Shown: positions 26,479-34,524 of the stretch, in pieces | Layout of the letters: each line of letters begins with the position of its first letter | Position numbering within the stretch: position 1 is the stretch's first letter | Assembly (NCBI RefSeq): GCF_003268675.1 | Contig: NZ_CP029378.1 | Location: 4,588,001-4,652,000, forward strand | DNA length: 64,000 nucleotides | DNA from: Streptomyces bacillaris | GTDB lineage: Bacteria; Actinomycetota; Actinomycetes; Streptomycetales; Streptomycetaceae | Direction of reading: 5' to 3' | Made by a program: the position numbers and the translations under genes | The notes under the pieces: model-generated | What the model was told of the DNA's origin: nothing | What the model saw: only the letters and a program-made list of their open reading frames with translations | Databases searched by the model: none

Positions 26479-27870
26479 TCACGCTCCCAGCAGGCTCTGG
26501 CCGCAGACGCGCAGCACCTGGCCGTTGACGGCGGTGGAGTCGGGCTGGGCGAACCAGGCGACGGCCTCGGCGACATCGACCGGAAGGCCGCCCTGGGAGA
26601 GGGAGTTCATGCGGCGGCCCGCCTCGCGGATGAAGAAGGGGACGGCGGCCGTCATCTTCGTCTCGATGAAGCCGGGCGCGACCGCGTTGACCGTGACGCC
26701 GTGGTCGGCGGCGGCGCGCGGGCCGAGCGAGCGGACGAGACCGATGATCCCGGCCTTGCTCGCCGCGTAGTTGGTCTGGCCGTTGTTGCCCGCGATGCCC
26801 GCGATGGAGGCGGTGGCGACGATCCGGCCGCCGCGCGTGACGGCCCCGCCCTTCAGCAGTTCGTCGGTGGTGCGGAGCACGCTGTCCAGGTTGACGTCGA
26901 CGACCGAAGTCCATCGGTCGGCAGGCATGTTGGCGAGGCGGCGGTCGCGGGTGATGCCCGCGTTGTGCACGAGGACGCCGAGCCCGTCCGGCGCTGCGGC
27001 GGCGATCCGGTCGGCGGCGTCGGGCGCGGTGACGTCGAGGGGGAGCGGGGTGGCGCCGAGCCGGGCGGCGGTACGTTCCAGCTCCTCCCGGACCCCTGGG
27101 ACGTCGAGCGCGATGACCCGGGCCCCGTCGCGGGCGAGCACGGCGGCGACGGCGGCACCGATGCCCCGGGCGGCCCCGGTGACCAGGGCGGTGCGGCCGG
27201 CGAGCGGGGCGGCGGGGTCGGTGACGGGTTCGGGGGTGGCGTCGGTCAGCTCGATGACCTGTCCGCTCACGTAGGCGGACCGGGGCGAGAGCAGGAAGCG
27301 CAGGGTGGACGCGGCGCCCTGGGCCGTAGCGCCGCCGCCCGGAAGCCGTATGCCCGAAGCCGGTACGTCGGGGACCCGTACGCCCGGAATCCGTACGAGC
27401 TGAGCGGTGGAGCCCCGCCCGATCTCCTTGCCCAGCGACCGGACGAACCCCTCCAGCGCCTGCTGGGCGGCGGCCTGGTGGTGGTCGTCGGGGGAGGGGA
27501 CCGTACCGAGGACGACGACCCGCCCGCCCGGCGCGAGGGAGCGGACGACGGGGTGCAGGGCGGCGTGGACGTCCCCGAGCCCGGCGGCGGTGGTGACCCC
27601 GGTGGCGTCGAGGACGATGGCGCCGGGCCGGTCGGCGCGGCCGACGACGGGAAGCCCGACCCCGGCCAGCACCTCCGCGAGCCCCGCGCTTGTTTCGGTG
27701 TCCGCCCCCGCTCCGGCCCCCGACCCTGCTGTGAGGTGCAGCAGCGGCCCCTCCAGCCGCGGGGTATCCAGGGACCAGCGGCGCAGCGGGGCGGGCTGCG
27801 GGAGGCCGAGGCGGCGGGTGAGGAAGCGGCCGGGTGCTGTGCCGGTGAAGTGCAGATAGCGATCGGCCAT
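26479..27870 (-). CDS. fabG4: High-molecular-weight 3-oxoacyl reductase, FabG4 type
   Basis: A 463-residue FabG with two Rossmann-like halves. The first about 225 residues are a degenerate flavodoxin-like domain; the second is a full short-chain dehydrogenase with TGAARGIG near 230, HNAG, and the ASIAGIAGNNGQTNYAASKAG segment carrying the catalytic Ser, Tyr and Lys. M. tuberculosis FabG4 (Rv0242c, 454 residues) has the same build and prefers NADH, reducing 3-oxoacyl-CoA. It is the first gene of a two-gene operon with the MaoC hydratase and diverges from a thiolase over a shared control region with two palindromes. Together these three enzymes can run acyl chain elongation or beta-oxidation steps. 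Confidence 0.9.
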   Translation of the reverse strand: MADRYLHFTGTAPGRFLTRRLGLPQPAPLRRWSLDTPRLEGPLLHLTAGSGAGAGADTETSAGLAEVLAGVGLPVVGRADRPGAIVLDATGVTTAAGLGDVHAALHPVVRSLAPGGRVVVLGTVPSPDDHHQAAAQQALEGFVRSLGKEIGRGSTAQLVRIPGVRVPDVPASGIRLPGGGATAQGAASTLRFLLSPRSAYVSGQVIELTDATPEPVTDPAAPLAGRTALVTGAARGIGAAVAAVLARDGARVIALDVPGVREELERTAARLGATPLPLDVTAPDAADRIAAAAPDGLGVLVHNAGITRDRRLANMPADRWTSVVDVNLDSVLRTTDELLKGGAVTRGGRIVATASIAGIAGNNGQTNYAASKAGIIGLVRSLGPRAAADHGVTVNAVAPGFIETKMTAAVPFFIREAGRRMNSLSQGGLPVDVAEAVAWFAQPDSTAVNGQVLRVCGQSLLGA

Positions 27871-27898
27871 TGTCCTGACTCCCTGCTCGGTCGTAGAT

Positions 27899-27928
27899 TT
27901 ACTCCAGAGTAAGGTTACTCAAGAGTCA
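27899..27928. promoter_or_regulatory. Twin palindromes in the divergent fabG4/thiolase control region
   Basis: TTACTC-CA-GAGTAA at 27899-27912 is a perfect 14-bp inverted repeat. A second copy, TTACTC-AA-GAGTCA at 27915-27928, differs at one base. Centres are 16 bp apart, about one and a half helical turns. They lie 29-58 bp from the fabG4 start and 52-81 bp from the thiolase start, so one repressor could govern both directions. No regulator gene is adjacent. Confidence 0.7.
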
Positions 27929-27979
27929 GGAGCTGGTCGAGATGCACAACTCAGGCGGGACCGACCCAGGACGCACCGC

Positions 27980-29263
27980 ATGAGCACCCCCACCCCCGCC
28001 CCCGTCCCTGCCCCGGCGGTCCGGCGCGTGGCGGTCATCGGCGGCAGCCGTATCCCCTTTGCCCGTTCGGACGGCCCGTACGCGACCTCCTCCAACCAGG
28101 ACTTGCTGACGGCCGCGCTCGACGGCCTGGTGGAGCGGTACGGCCTGGCCGGGCAGCGGGTGGGCGAGTTCGTGGCGGGCGCGGTTCTCAAGCACAGCCG
28201 CGACTTCAACCTGGCCCGCGAGACCGTCCTCGGCTCCGCGCTGGACCCGCGCACACCGGCGTACGACATCCAACAGGCCTGCGGTACGGGCCTCCAGGCC
28301 GTGATCGCCGCTGCCAACAAGGTCGCCCTGGGTGCCGTCGACTCGGCCATAGCGGGCGGCTCCGACACGACCAGTGACGCCCCGCTCGGAGTCAACGACG
28401 AACTGCGCCGCATCCTGCTCGCCGCCCGCCGCGCGAAGACAACGGGCGCCCGCCTCAAGGCGCTTGCCGCCGTACGCCCCCGCCACCTCGCCCCCGACAT
28501 CCCGCGCAACGCCGAGCCGCGCACCGGCCTCTCGATGGGCGAGCACGCGGCCCGCACCGCCCGCCGCTGGGGCGTGACCCGCGAGGCCCAGGACGAGCTG
28601 GCGGCCACGAGCCACCAGCGCCTGGCGGCGGCGTACGAACGCGGCTTCCTGGACGACCTGATCGTCCCGTACAGAGGCCTGACCCGCGACCAGAACCTGC
28701 GCCCCACCTCCACGACCGAACAACTGGCGCGCCTCAAGCCGGTGTTCGGCACATCCGAACCGAACCCCACCATGACGGCCGGGAATTCGACGCCCCTCAC
28801 GGACGGCGCGGCGACGGTCCTGCTGTCGAGCGAGGAGTGGGCGCGGGAAAGGGACGTGGAGCCCCTCGCCTACCTCACCCTCTACGAGACGGCGGCGGTC
28901 GACTACGTGGACGGCGACGACGGCCTCCTGATGGCCCCGGCGTACGCGGTGCCGCACCTGCTGGAGCGGGCGGGCCTGGGCATCGAGGACTTCGACCTGT
29001 ACGAGATCCACGAGGCGTTCGCCTCCCAGGTGCTGGCCACCCTCGCCGCCTGGGAGAAGCAGGGCCTGGCCCCGCTGGACCGGACCCGTCTGAACGTGGC
29101 CGGTTCGTCGCTGGCGACCGGCCACCCCTTCGCCGCCACGGGCGCGCGGATCGTCGCGACACTGGCCAAGCTGCTGGCGGAACGGGAGGCCCCGGGACGG
29201 GGGCTGATCTCGATCTGCGCGGCGGGCGGCCAGGGGGTGACGGCGATCCTGGAACGCCCCTGA
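27980..29263 (+). CDS. Acetyl-CoA acyltransferase (thiolase, FadA2/FadI type)
   Basis: A 427-residue thiolase. Active-site Cys101 in QQACGTGLQ, then YEIHEAFASQ with the first catalytic His, NVAGSSLATGHPFAATGAR with the second, and CAAGGQGV at the end with the second Cys. It cleaves 3-ketoacyl-CoA with CoA or runs the Claisen reaction in reverse. A 13-residue Pro/Ala-rich start (STPTPAPVPAPAV) precedes the first strand. It diverges from fabG4-htdX, as in mycobacteria, and likely shares their repressor. The long-chain acyl-CoA synthetase gene follows after 140 bp in the same direction and may be partly co-transcribed. Confidence 0.9.
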   Translation: MSTPTPAPVPAPAVRRVAVIGGSRIPFARSDGPYATSSNQDLLTAALDGLVERYGLAGQRVGEFVAGAVLKHSRDFNLARETVLGSALDPRTPAYDIQQACGTGLQAVIAAANKVALGAVDSAIAGGSDTTSDAPLGVNDELRRILLAARRAKTTGARLKALAAVRPRHLAPDIPRNAEPRTGLSMGEHAARTARRWGVTREAQDELAATSHQRLAAAYERGFLDDLIVPYRGLTRDQNLRPTSTTEQLARLKPVFGTSEPNPTMTAGNSTPLTDGAATVLLSSEEWARERDVEPLAYLTLYETAAVDYVDGDDGLLMAPAYAVPHLLERAGLGIEDFDLYEIHEAFASQVLATLAAWEKQGLAPLDRTRLNVAGSSLATGHPFAATGARIVATLAKLLAEREAPGRGLISICAAGGQGVTAILERP

Positions 29264-29403
29264 GGCCTTGGGGGCGCGCCCGAGGCCTTCGGAGGAGCAC
29301 CCTCCGAGGACTTCGGAGCACCCCGAGGCCTATGGCGACCCGCCGGACGGACGACCCGGCGACGAGACATGTACGACCCCCGCCCGCCACCGAGGAGCCG
29401 CAA

Positions 29404-31335
29404 GTGTCAACGCCGAACACCGCCACCAATCCCACCCCCACGCCCGCCCCCACGCCCACACTGGTGGAACCCACGAAGAAGAGAGACGGGTCCGGCCGGG
29501 TCAGGGAGGTCTCCGTACCGGCCTTCGCGCCCCCGGTGCTGCGGGGCTCGCTGGCGGAGATCCCGTTCGACAACGCCCGGGAGGCCCCGGCGGAGGCGGT
29601 GCTGAGCCGCAAGGACGCCGAGGGCACCTGGCACGACGTGACCGCCGCCGACTTCGCCGCCGAGGTGCTGGCGGTGGCGAAGGGTCTGCTGGCGGAGGGG
29701 CTGCGGCCGGGGGACCGGATCGCGATCATGGCCCGTACGACGTACGAGTGGACGCTGCTGGACTTCGCCTCCTGGGCGGCCGGCCTGGTGACGGTCCCCA
29801 TCTACCCCACCTCGTCCGCCTTCCAGGCCCGCTGGATCCTCCAGGACTCGGGGGCGGTGGCGTGCGCGGTGGAGACGAAGGAGCAGGGCCGCCTGATCAG
29901 CCAGGAGCGCAAGCAGCTGGGCGGCCTGGCGCATCTGTGGCAGTTCGACACGGGGGCGATCGGCCACCTGAAGTCGCTGGGCAAGCACATCCCCGACGAG
30001 GCGGTGGCGGAGCGCCGGGCCGGGCTGGAACCGGACACCCCGGCCACGCTGATCTACACCTCGGGGACGACGGGCCGCCCGAAGGGCTGTGTGACGACGC
30101 ACGGCAACTTCTTCGCGGAGGTCGACAACGCGATCGAGCTGCTGCACCCGGTCTTCAAGTCGGTCTCGAAGGACCCGGCTTCGACGCTCCTCTTCCTCCC
30201 GCTCTCGCACGTCTTCGGGAGGATGGTGGCGATCGGCTGTATGAGGGCGCGAGTCCGCCTGGGCCACGCCCCCTCCATCCAGACGGAAGACCTCCTGGCC
30301 GACCTGGCGGGCTTCCGCCCCACCTTCCTCCTCGCCATCCCGTACGTCCTGGAGAAGGTCTACAACACGGGCCGGGCGACGGCGGAGAAGATGGGCCGGG
30401 CGTCGTCGTTCGACCGCGCGGCCCGGATCGCGCAGCGGTACGGCAAGGCGGTCGAGGCCGCCGAACACGGCACGGGCCCCGGGCCGGGCCTCGGCCTGCG
30501 GGCGGCCCGCGCCCTCTACGACCCGCTGGTCTACCGCCGTGTCCGGGCGGCGCTGGGCGGCAAGGTCCGGTACGTGATCTGCGGCGGCTCCCCGCTGGGC
30601 CGCCGGCTGGCCTCCTTCTACGAGGGCGCGGGCATCGGCATCTTCGAGGGGTACGGCCTGACGGAGACGACGGCGGCTCACACGGTGACCCCGCCCCTCA
30701 AACCCCGCCTGGGCACGGTGGGTTGGCCCCTCCCCGGTACGTCGGTACGCATCGCGGACGACGGCGAGGTGCTGCTCCGGGGCGGCCAGGTGTTCCGGGG
30801 CTACTGGGACGCGGAACGCGCGGAGCCGGTCCCGTACCTCCTGGACGGCGACTGGTTCCCGACGGGCGACCTGGGCACGCTGGACGAGGACGGCTACCTG
30901 ACGATCACGGGCCGCAAGAAGGACGTCATCATCACGTCGGGCGGCAAGAACGTGACGCCCGCCCCCCTGGAGGACTGGCTCCGCGCCCACCCCCTGGTCA
31001 GCCAGTGCATGGTCGTCGGCGACAACCGCTCGTACATCACGGCCCTCCTCACCCTGGACCCGGACGGCCTCCACCACTGGCGCCAGATGGTGAAGAAACA
31101 GGACGTGCCGCTACGGGAGTTGGTCCACGACGAGGAGCTGCGCACGTCCCTGCAGAAGGCGGTCGACGAGGCGAACCGCCTGGTGTCGCGGGCCGAGTCC
31201 ATCCGCAAGTTCACCGTCCTCCCGGTCGACTTCACGGAGGAACGGGGTCACTTGACGCCATCGCTGAAGCTGAAGCGGGCGGCGATCGCACGGGACTTCA
31301 CGGCGGAGATCGAGGAGCTGTACCGGCGTAGGTGA
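29404..31335 (+). CDS. Long-chain fatty acyl-CoA synthetase (FadD15-like)
   Basis: A 643-residue AMP-dependent synthetase. It has an N-terminal Pro/Thr-rich 25-residue tail, ATP motif LIYTSGTTGRPKGCVTTHGN near 220, FLPLSHVFGRM, the GYGLTETTAAHTVT A5 motif, TGDLGTLDEDGYLTITGRKKDVIITSGGKNVTP and a C-terminal lysine in LTPSLKLKR. It activates free long-chain fatty acids as acyl-CoA for degradation or lipid synthesis. GTG at 29404 is chosen because GAGGAG lies six bases upstream; the longer frame from 28837 is a shadow of the thiolase. Gene order suggests it feeds the neighbouring beta-oxidation enzymes, but acyl-CoA ligases of this class are also housekeeping. Confidence 0.9.
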   Translation: MSTPNTATNPTPTPAPTPTLVEPTKKRDGSGRVREVSVPAFAPPVLRGSLAEIPFDNAREAPAEAVLSRKDAEGTWHDVTAADFAAEVLAVAKGLLAEGLRPGDRIAIMARTTYEWTLLDFASWAAGLVTVPIYPTSSAFQARWILQDSGAVACAVETKEQGRLISQERKQLGGLAHLWQFDTGAIGHLKSLGKHIPDEAVAERRAGLEPDTPATLIYTSGTTGRPKGCVTTHGNFFAEVDNAIELLHPVFKSVSKDPASTLLFLPLSHVFGRMVAIGCMRARVRLGHAPSIQTEDLLADLAGFRPTFLLAIPYVLEKVYNTGRATAEKMGRASSFDRAARIAQRYGKAVEAAEHGTGPGPGLGLRAARALYDPLVYRRVRAALGGKVRYVICGGSPLGRRLASFYEGAGIGIFEGYGLTETTAAHTVTPPLKPRLGTVGWPLPGTSVRIADDGEVLLRGGQVFRGYWDAERAEPVPYLLDGDWFPTGDLGTLDEDGYLTITGRKKDVIITSGGKNVTPAPLEDWLRAHPLVSQCMVVGDNRSYITALLTLDPDGLHHWRQMVKKQDVPLRELVHDEELRTSLQKAVDEANRLVSRAESIRKFTVLPVDFTEERGHLTPSLKLKRAAIARDFTAEIEELYRRR

Positions 31336-31381
31336 GGGGGCGGGGAAGGCCGGGGCCCGGTGGCCCCACTCCCGTCTCTCG

Positions 31382-31828
31382 TCAGAGGTCGTCGGGCAGC
31401 AACCTGAATGCCTTGTGACCGGTCAGAGGCCGGACCATACGGAAGCGGCGGTCCGAGGTGAAGATGACCTCGGTACGGTGCGCGGCGGCGAGGGCGACGT
31501 TCATCGCGTCGGTCAGGCCGATGCGCTTGCCGCCGTCCGCGTCCACGTAGCCCTCCGCGACGGCGATCGCGGCGCTCAGGTGTGGTCCGACGGGCGGGAT
31601 CTCGAACCTGCGGGTGGCTACGTTGCGTTCGATGAAGCGCGCTGCCGTCAGAGCGTGGCGGGCCCCGGCCTTGGTGGTGATCAGGTAGTCCAGTTCGGCC
31701 AGGACGAAAGGAGAGATGACCAGGTGGCTGATCGCTGCCAGTCCTTCTCTGTGCACTTCGTGGCCGCTGAGCCTCCGGTCGAGGAGCCGGTAGAGGGCGT
31801 TGGTGTCGGCAATGGCGACCAGGCTCAC
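31382..31828 (-). CDS. PIN-domain toxin, VapC-like
   Basis: A 148-residue PIN-domain ribonuclease candidate. The acidic residues are in order: Asp8 in IADTNALYRLL, Glu45 in LAELDYLI, the D of GLTDAMNVALAA near 105, and FTSDRRF near 125. VapC toxins cut tRNA or rRNA and halt growth when freed. It starts at GTG overlapping the stop of the antitoxin gene upstream (GTGA), the normal antitoxin-first order. The spacing of the acids matches VapC. No target can be inferred. It sits beside a decayed CRISPR array. Confidence 0.88.
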   Translation of the reverse strand: MSLVAIADTNALYRLLDRRLSGHEVHREGLAAISHLVISPFVLAELDYLITTKAGARHALTAARFIERNVATRRFEIPPVGPHLSAAIAVAEGYVDADGGKRIGLTDAMNVALAAAHRTEVIFTSDRRFRMVRPLTGHKAFRLLPDDL

Positions 31829-32067
31829 GACCCCATCCCCTTGAGCACATCGTCGATCTCGTCGTCGGTGAGATCAGGAAGGTCGAGATCGGGGAGCTCT
31901 ATGGCACCCATGGGGTCGGTGGGATACGGAGGGATGTCGTCGTCGGTGATGGGGACGACGCGAGCGACCGCCGTGCCGTTCTTGGTGACGGTGATGGTCT
32001 CGCCGCGTGCTGCGGCAGCGAGGATCTGTGACGATTTCTGGTTGAACTCCCGAGCCGTGGCCTCCAT
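31825..32067 (-). CDS. Phd/YefM-type antitoxin, VapB role
   Basis: An 80-residue antitoxin. The N-terminal half, MEATAREFNQKSSQILAAAARGETITVTKNGTAVARVVPI, is the Phd/YefM DNA-binding fold. The acidic C-terminal half (LPDLDLPDLTDDEIDDVLKGMG) is the flexible segment that would wrap the toxin. It should bind and neutralise the PIN protein encoded next and repress its own promoter. Pairing of a Phd-type antitoxin with a VapC toxin is common in actinomycetes. The start is ATG at 32067; nothing precedes it but the 405-bp gap containing the CRISPR relic. Confidence 0.88.
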   Translation of the reverse strand: MEATAREFNQKSSQILAAAARGETITVTKNGTAVARVVPITDDDIPPYPTDPMGAIELPDLDLPDLTDDEIDDVLKGMGS

Positions 32068-32169
32068 GTACTACCTGTTACTACGCCGCCTGTGGTGGGT
32101 GTGGGGAGACGTTCCCGGCGGAGTGGCTTCCTGGATATAGGGCCTGGTCAGGCGCATGCTCGCGATTGG

Positions 32170-32320
32170 GGGCTTCCCGCGAGAGTGGGAGTGACCCCGG
32201 CCGCATCTGTGGGTTCGGGCGCGGCTGCCGCCGGTCCCCGCACGCGCGGGGGTGGTCCCGCCCGGTGGAGTACGCCATCGACCACGCTCACGTGGTCCCC
32301 GCACACGCGGGGGTGCCACC
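32170..32320. CRISPR. Decayed type I-E-like CRISPR array, 2-3 repeats, no cas genes
   Basis: Two repeats share the 22-nt core GGTCCCCGCAC(G/A)CGCGGGGGTG, at 32233-32254 and 32294-32315, exactly 61 bp apart, the repeat-plus-spacer length of type I-E arrays. As 29-nt units they span 32231-32259 and 32292-32320, enclosing a 32-nt spacer at 32260-32291. The second repeat has lost its 3' end (ccacc for gtccc), as terminal repeats often do. A third, worse copy (18 of 27 matches, gcttcccgcgagagtgggag) lies exactly 61 bp upstream from 32172. No cas gene is in the window, so it is probably an orphan remnant. Apart from this, 32068-32472 holds no gene I can support. Confidence 0.72.
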
Positions 32321-32436
32321 TCAACGAAGCTGGGCTCCTGCCGGTCGCCGCCCTCGGCGGATGGCGGCCGCCAGAGTGTCCGGCTGATCATGACGGCCCG
32401 CGGAGGGTCGGGCCGTAGCTACCTGGCCACCAGCCG

Positions 32437-32466
32437 TGACGGTGCGGATACGGCGCCCCGTATCAT
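32437..32466 (+). promoter_or_regulatory. Putative promoter of the membrane protein gene at 32473
   Basis: TATCAT at 32461-32466 ends six bases before the ATG at 32473, with GTGACG about 19 bp upstream as a weak -35. There is no Shine-Dalgarno, so a leaderless message is likely. Confidence 0.4.
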
Positions 32467-32472
32467 CCCGCC

Positions 32473-33276
32473 ATGATCATGCTATCTGTTGACCCCGTCT
32501 CGCGGAGCTACGCCGATGGCCAGGCAGTGGGGCAGCTTCTGGGTCTCGCCGTCCTTCTGGTCGTTGTCTGGGTCGCCACCCAAGCCTGGCGCCGAGGTCC
32601 GGCCCCGGATGGTCCGGACGATGTCGAGCGGACCACCGCCATTGCCGTACGGCGTGGCAACATCGTCCGTGGAGCACTGCTGTTCATAGCCGCCGCCGGG
32701 CTGATAGGGATCTTCACCGGCAGGGGATACCAACCTGCCGCGGAGGCGGCCCCCACCGCCCAGGAGCCTGTCGCCCAGTCTCCTTCCGCCACAACGGGGC
32801 CCGCGGCCATCAAGCGCGTCATCGATGCCGCCCCGCGCGTCGGCGAGTACCGGCTGCACACCGGTGCGAAGGCGGCGGAGTACGAGAGGCTGGCTCCTGG
32901 AAAGCCGGGGCAGGGTAAGCGATGGTTCTACGACGGCCCTGGGAAAGGGTCGGTGGACGCTCTGCTGCAGATCAACGCCACCGAATGGGACGCATCGCTT
33001 CCGGCGACGTCAAGTCCGGAGGCCATGTGGGACGAGTTGCTCGAATTCTTCGCCGGGGCGGGGGCGAGTCAGGTGACCGACTTCGAAGCAGGGCCCTGGG
33101 GAGGTCAGTTGGGTTGTGGATTCGTCACGACGGACGGCGGACGCCAGATCTTGTGCGCATGGATCGATTCCGATACGCGGGGCCAGCTCGGACTGTTGGA
33201 CGAAGGAGGCCTCCCCCGAGCCGCCAAGATCGCCCTGGAGTTCCGCACCGCCTCGGAGAAGCGCGCCGACCAGTGA
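32473..33276 (+). CDS. Hypothetical membrane protein with exported C-terminal domain
   Basis: A 267-residue protein I do not recognise. Hydrophobic stretch about 18-36 (QAVGQLLGLAVLLVVVWVAT), a basic loop, then a second about 65-82 (VRGALLFIAAAGLIGIF). A Pro/Ala/Thr-rich linker follows to about 113, then a soluble domain with WFYDGPGKGSVDALLQINATEWD and two Cys (LGCGFVTTDGGRQILCAWID) that could form a disulfide outside the cell. ATG 32473 or 32479 could both start it. The gene at 33287 follows after ten bases and is probably in the same operon. Similar two-helix proteins with an extracellular beta domain are common and uncharacterised in Streptomyces. Confidence 0.7.
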   Translation: MIMLSVDPVSRSYADGQAVGQLLGLAVLLVVVWVATQAWRRGPAPDGPDDVERTTAIAVRRGNIVRGALLFIAAAGLIGIFTGRGYQPAAEAAPTAQEPVAQSPSATTGPAAIKRVIDAAPRVGEYRLHTGAKAAEYERLAPGKPGQGKRWFYDGPGKGSVDALLQINATEWDASLPATSSPEAMWDELLEFFAGAGASQVTDFEAGPWGGQLGCGFVTTDGGRQILCAWIDSDTRGQLGLLDEGGLPRAAKIALEFRTASEKRADQ

Positions 33277-33286
33277 GGACAGGGCG

Positions 33287-33568
33287 ATGCCGAAGCAAGC
33301 GAGGAGGCGGCGTCGGCAAGACGCCGGGAGGCGACGGTCGGCCGCGCGTACTGCGCCCGATGTCGGACAGTGGGAAGTAGTGCTGGAGACCGGCGACCAG
33401 GCAGAGGTACGTGCACATCTGCGGCGGCTCCGGGAGTCAGGAGTCGACGAATCGCTCATCCGGATCGACACGCTGTGCCGACGTCCGGTCGAGCTGAGCA
33501 CCTATCGGCTGAGCCGGTTCGTGGGCAACACCGCTCGCGAGTCGGACCGCGAGATCTCCGACCACTGA
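33287..33568 (+). CDS. Small hypothetical protein
   Basis: A 93-residue protein starting at ATG 33287 with AGGACAGGG just upstream. The first 18 residues are strongly basic (PKQARRRRRQDAGRRRSAAR); then a compact region WEVVLETGDQAEVRAHLRRLRESGVDESLIRIDTLCRRPVELSTYRLSRFV. Sequence and size do not match a family I know. It follows the two-helix membrane protein by ten bases and is likely co-translated with it. The basic head could bind nucleic acid or acidic lipid; that is a guess. Confidence 0.6.
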   Translation: MPKQARRRRRQDAGRRRSAARTAPDVGQWEVVLETGDQAEVRAHLRRLRESGVDESLIRIDTLCRRPVELSTYRLSRFVGNTARESDREISDH

Positions 33569-33699
33569 CGCGAGGCGGGGCGAGGCGGGCAGCGTCTGGG
33601 CGTCGGCCGCAGTGGTGCCGCCCCGCACACGACCCTCCCGCCCCGCGTGTCACCGCAAATTCGATACCGCCCCGGCCGCCGAGGACGGAGACTCGCACC

Positions 33700-34320
33700 A
33701 TGGCTGACATGGAGGCGTTCCGGGAGGCGGTCACCGCGTGGGCGGCGGGCGGGCGGTCCGATCCCGCCCGTGAGCTGGCCGAGCGGCTCCCCGTACGGAC
33801 CGTCGTCCTGCTCGAAGGCCCGAGCGACGCCGCCGCCGTCGACGCACTGGCCGGGCGGCGCGGCCGGGACCTGGCCGGCGAGGGCGTCTGCGTGCTCCCG
33901 ATGGGCGGGGCGATGAGCGTCGGCCGATTCGCGCCTCTCCTCGGGCCCACCGGCCTGGGCCTTCGCCTCACCGGCCTGTGCGACGAGCAGGAGCGAGGCT
34001 TCTACGAGCGCGGGTGGGAGCGGGCCGGAGCGGCGGCGCGGCAGGAGTTCTTCGTCTGCGCGGCGGACCTGGAGGAGGAGCTGATCCGCGCCCTCGGCGT
34101 GTCACGGGTCGAGGAACTCATCGAAGCCGAAGGTGACTTGCGCGCCCTCCAGATCTTCCTGCGCCAGCCCGCCCAGCAAGGCCGCCCCCCGCGCCAGCAG
34201 TTGCGCCGCTTCCTCGGTACGAAGAAGGGGCGCAAGATCCATTACGGCCGCGTCCTCGTCGAAGCCCTCGGCCCCGACAACGTCCCCGCCCCGCTGGACG
34301 ACCTCCTCTCCTGCCTCTGA
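33700..34320 (+). CDS. TOPRIM-domain protein (OLD-nuclease-like, no ATPase)
   Basis: A 206-residue protein with a TOPRIM-like core: VRTVVLLEGPSDAAAVDALAGRRG (the Glu motif) near residues 28-50, VCVLPMGGAMSVGRFAPLLG, then GLCDEQERGFYERG in place of the DxD motif. TOPRIM domains hydrolyse or ligate DNA with two metal ions; in OLD-family nucleases the domain follows an ABC-type ATPase, which is absent here. Later motif FFVCAADLEEELIRALG also fits the OLD-like set. Free TOPRIM proteins of this size recur in Streptomyces with no assigned function. ATG 33700 is used; the frame upstream to 33370 is shadow. It lies in a stretch with a toxin-antitoxin pair and a CRISPR relic, so a defence link is conceivable. 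Confidence 0.7.
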   Translation: MADMEAFREAVTAWAAGGRSDPARELAERLPVRTVVLLEGPSDAAAVDALAGRRGRDLAGEGVCVLPMGGAMSVGRFAPLLGPTGLGLRLTGLCDEQERGFYERGWERAGAAARQEFFVCAADLEEELIRALGVSRVEELIEAEGDLRALQIFLRQPAQQGRPPRQQLRRFLGTKKGRKIHYGRVLVEALGPDNVPAPLDDLLSCL

Positions 34321-34524
34321 ACGTCACCGAAGGGCACGGAACACCTCCGAACGCCCTCCCGGCGCCTCCGAGCACCCCTGGACCTGATGCACCCGGCCCC
34401 GGGGGCTGTCCACGCGGACCGGCTTGCGGCACTCTGGTGTCCGTTCAACTCGCGTAGATTCCACGGCACTTCGCGCGCCCCGCACCCCACGGCCAGGTCG
34501 TCGACCCGGAGGATTCCCCCACCC

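Noticed and set aside
32111..32139. A fourth CRISPR repeat 61 bp further upstream
   Set aside because: Only scattered matches (about 8 of 22) at the expected step; not above chance.
32081..32278. 65-codon minus-strand frame containing HPRACGD
   Set aside because: This peptide is the well-known false translation of type I-E CRISPR repeats.
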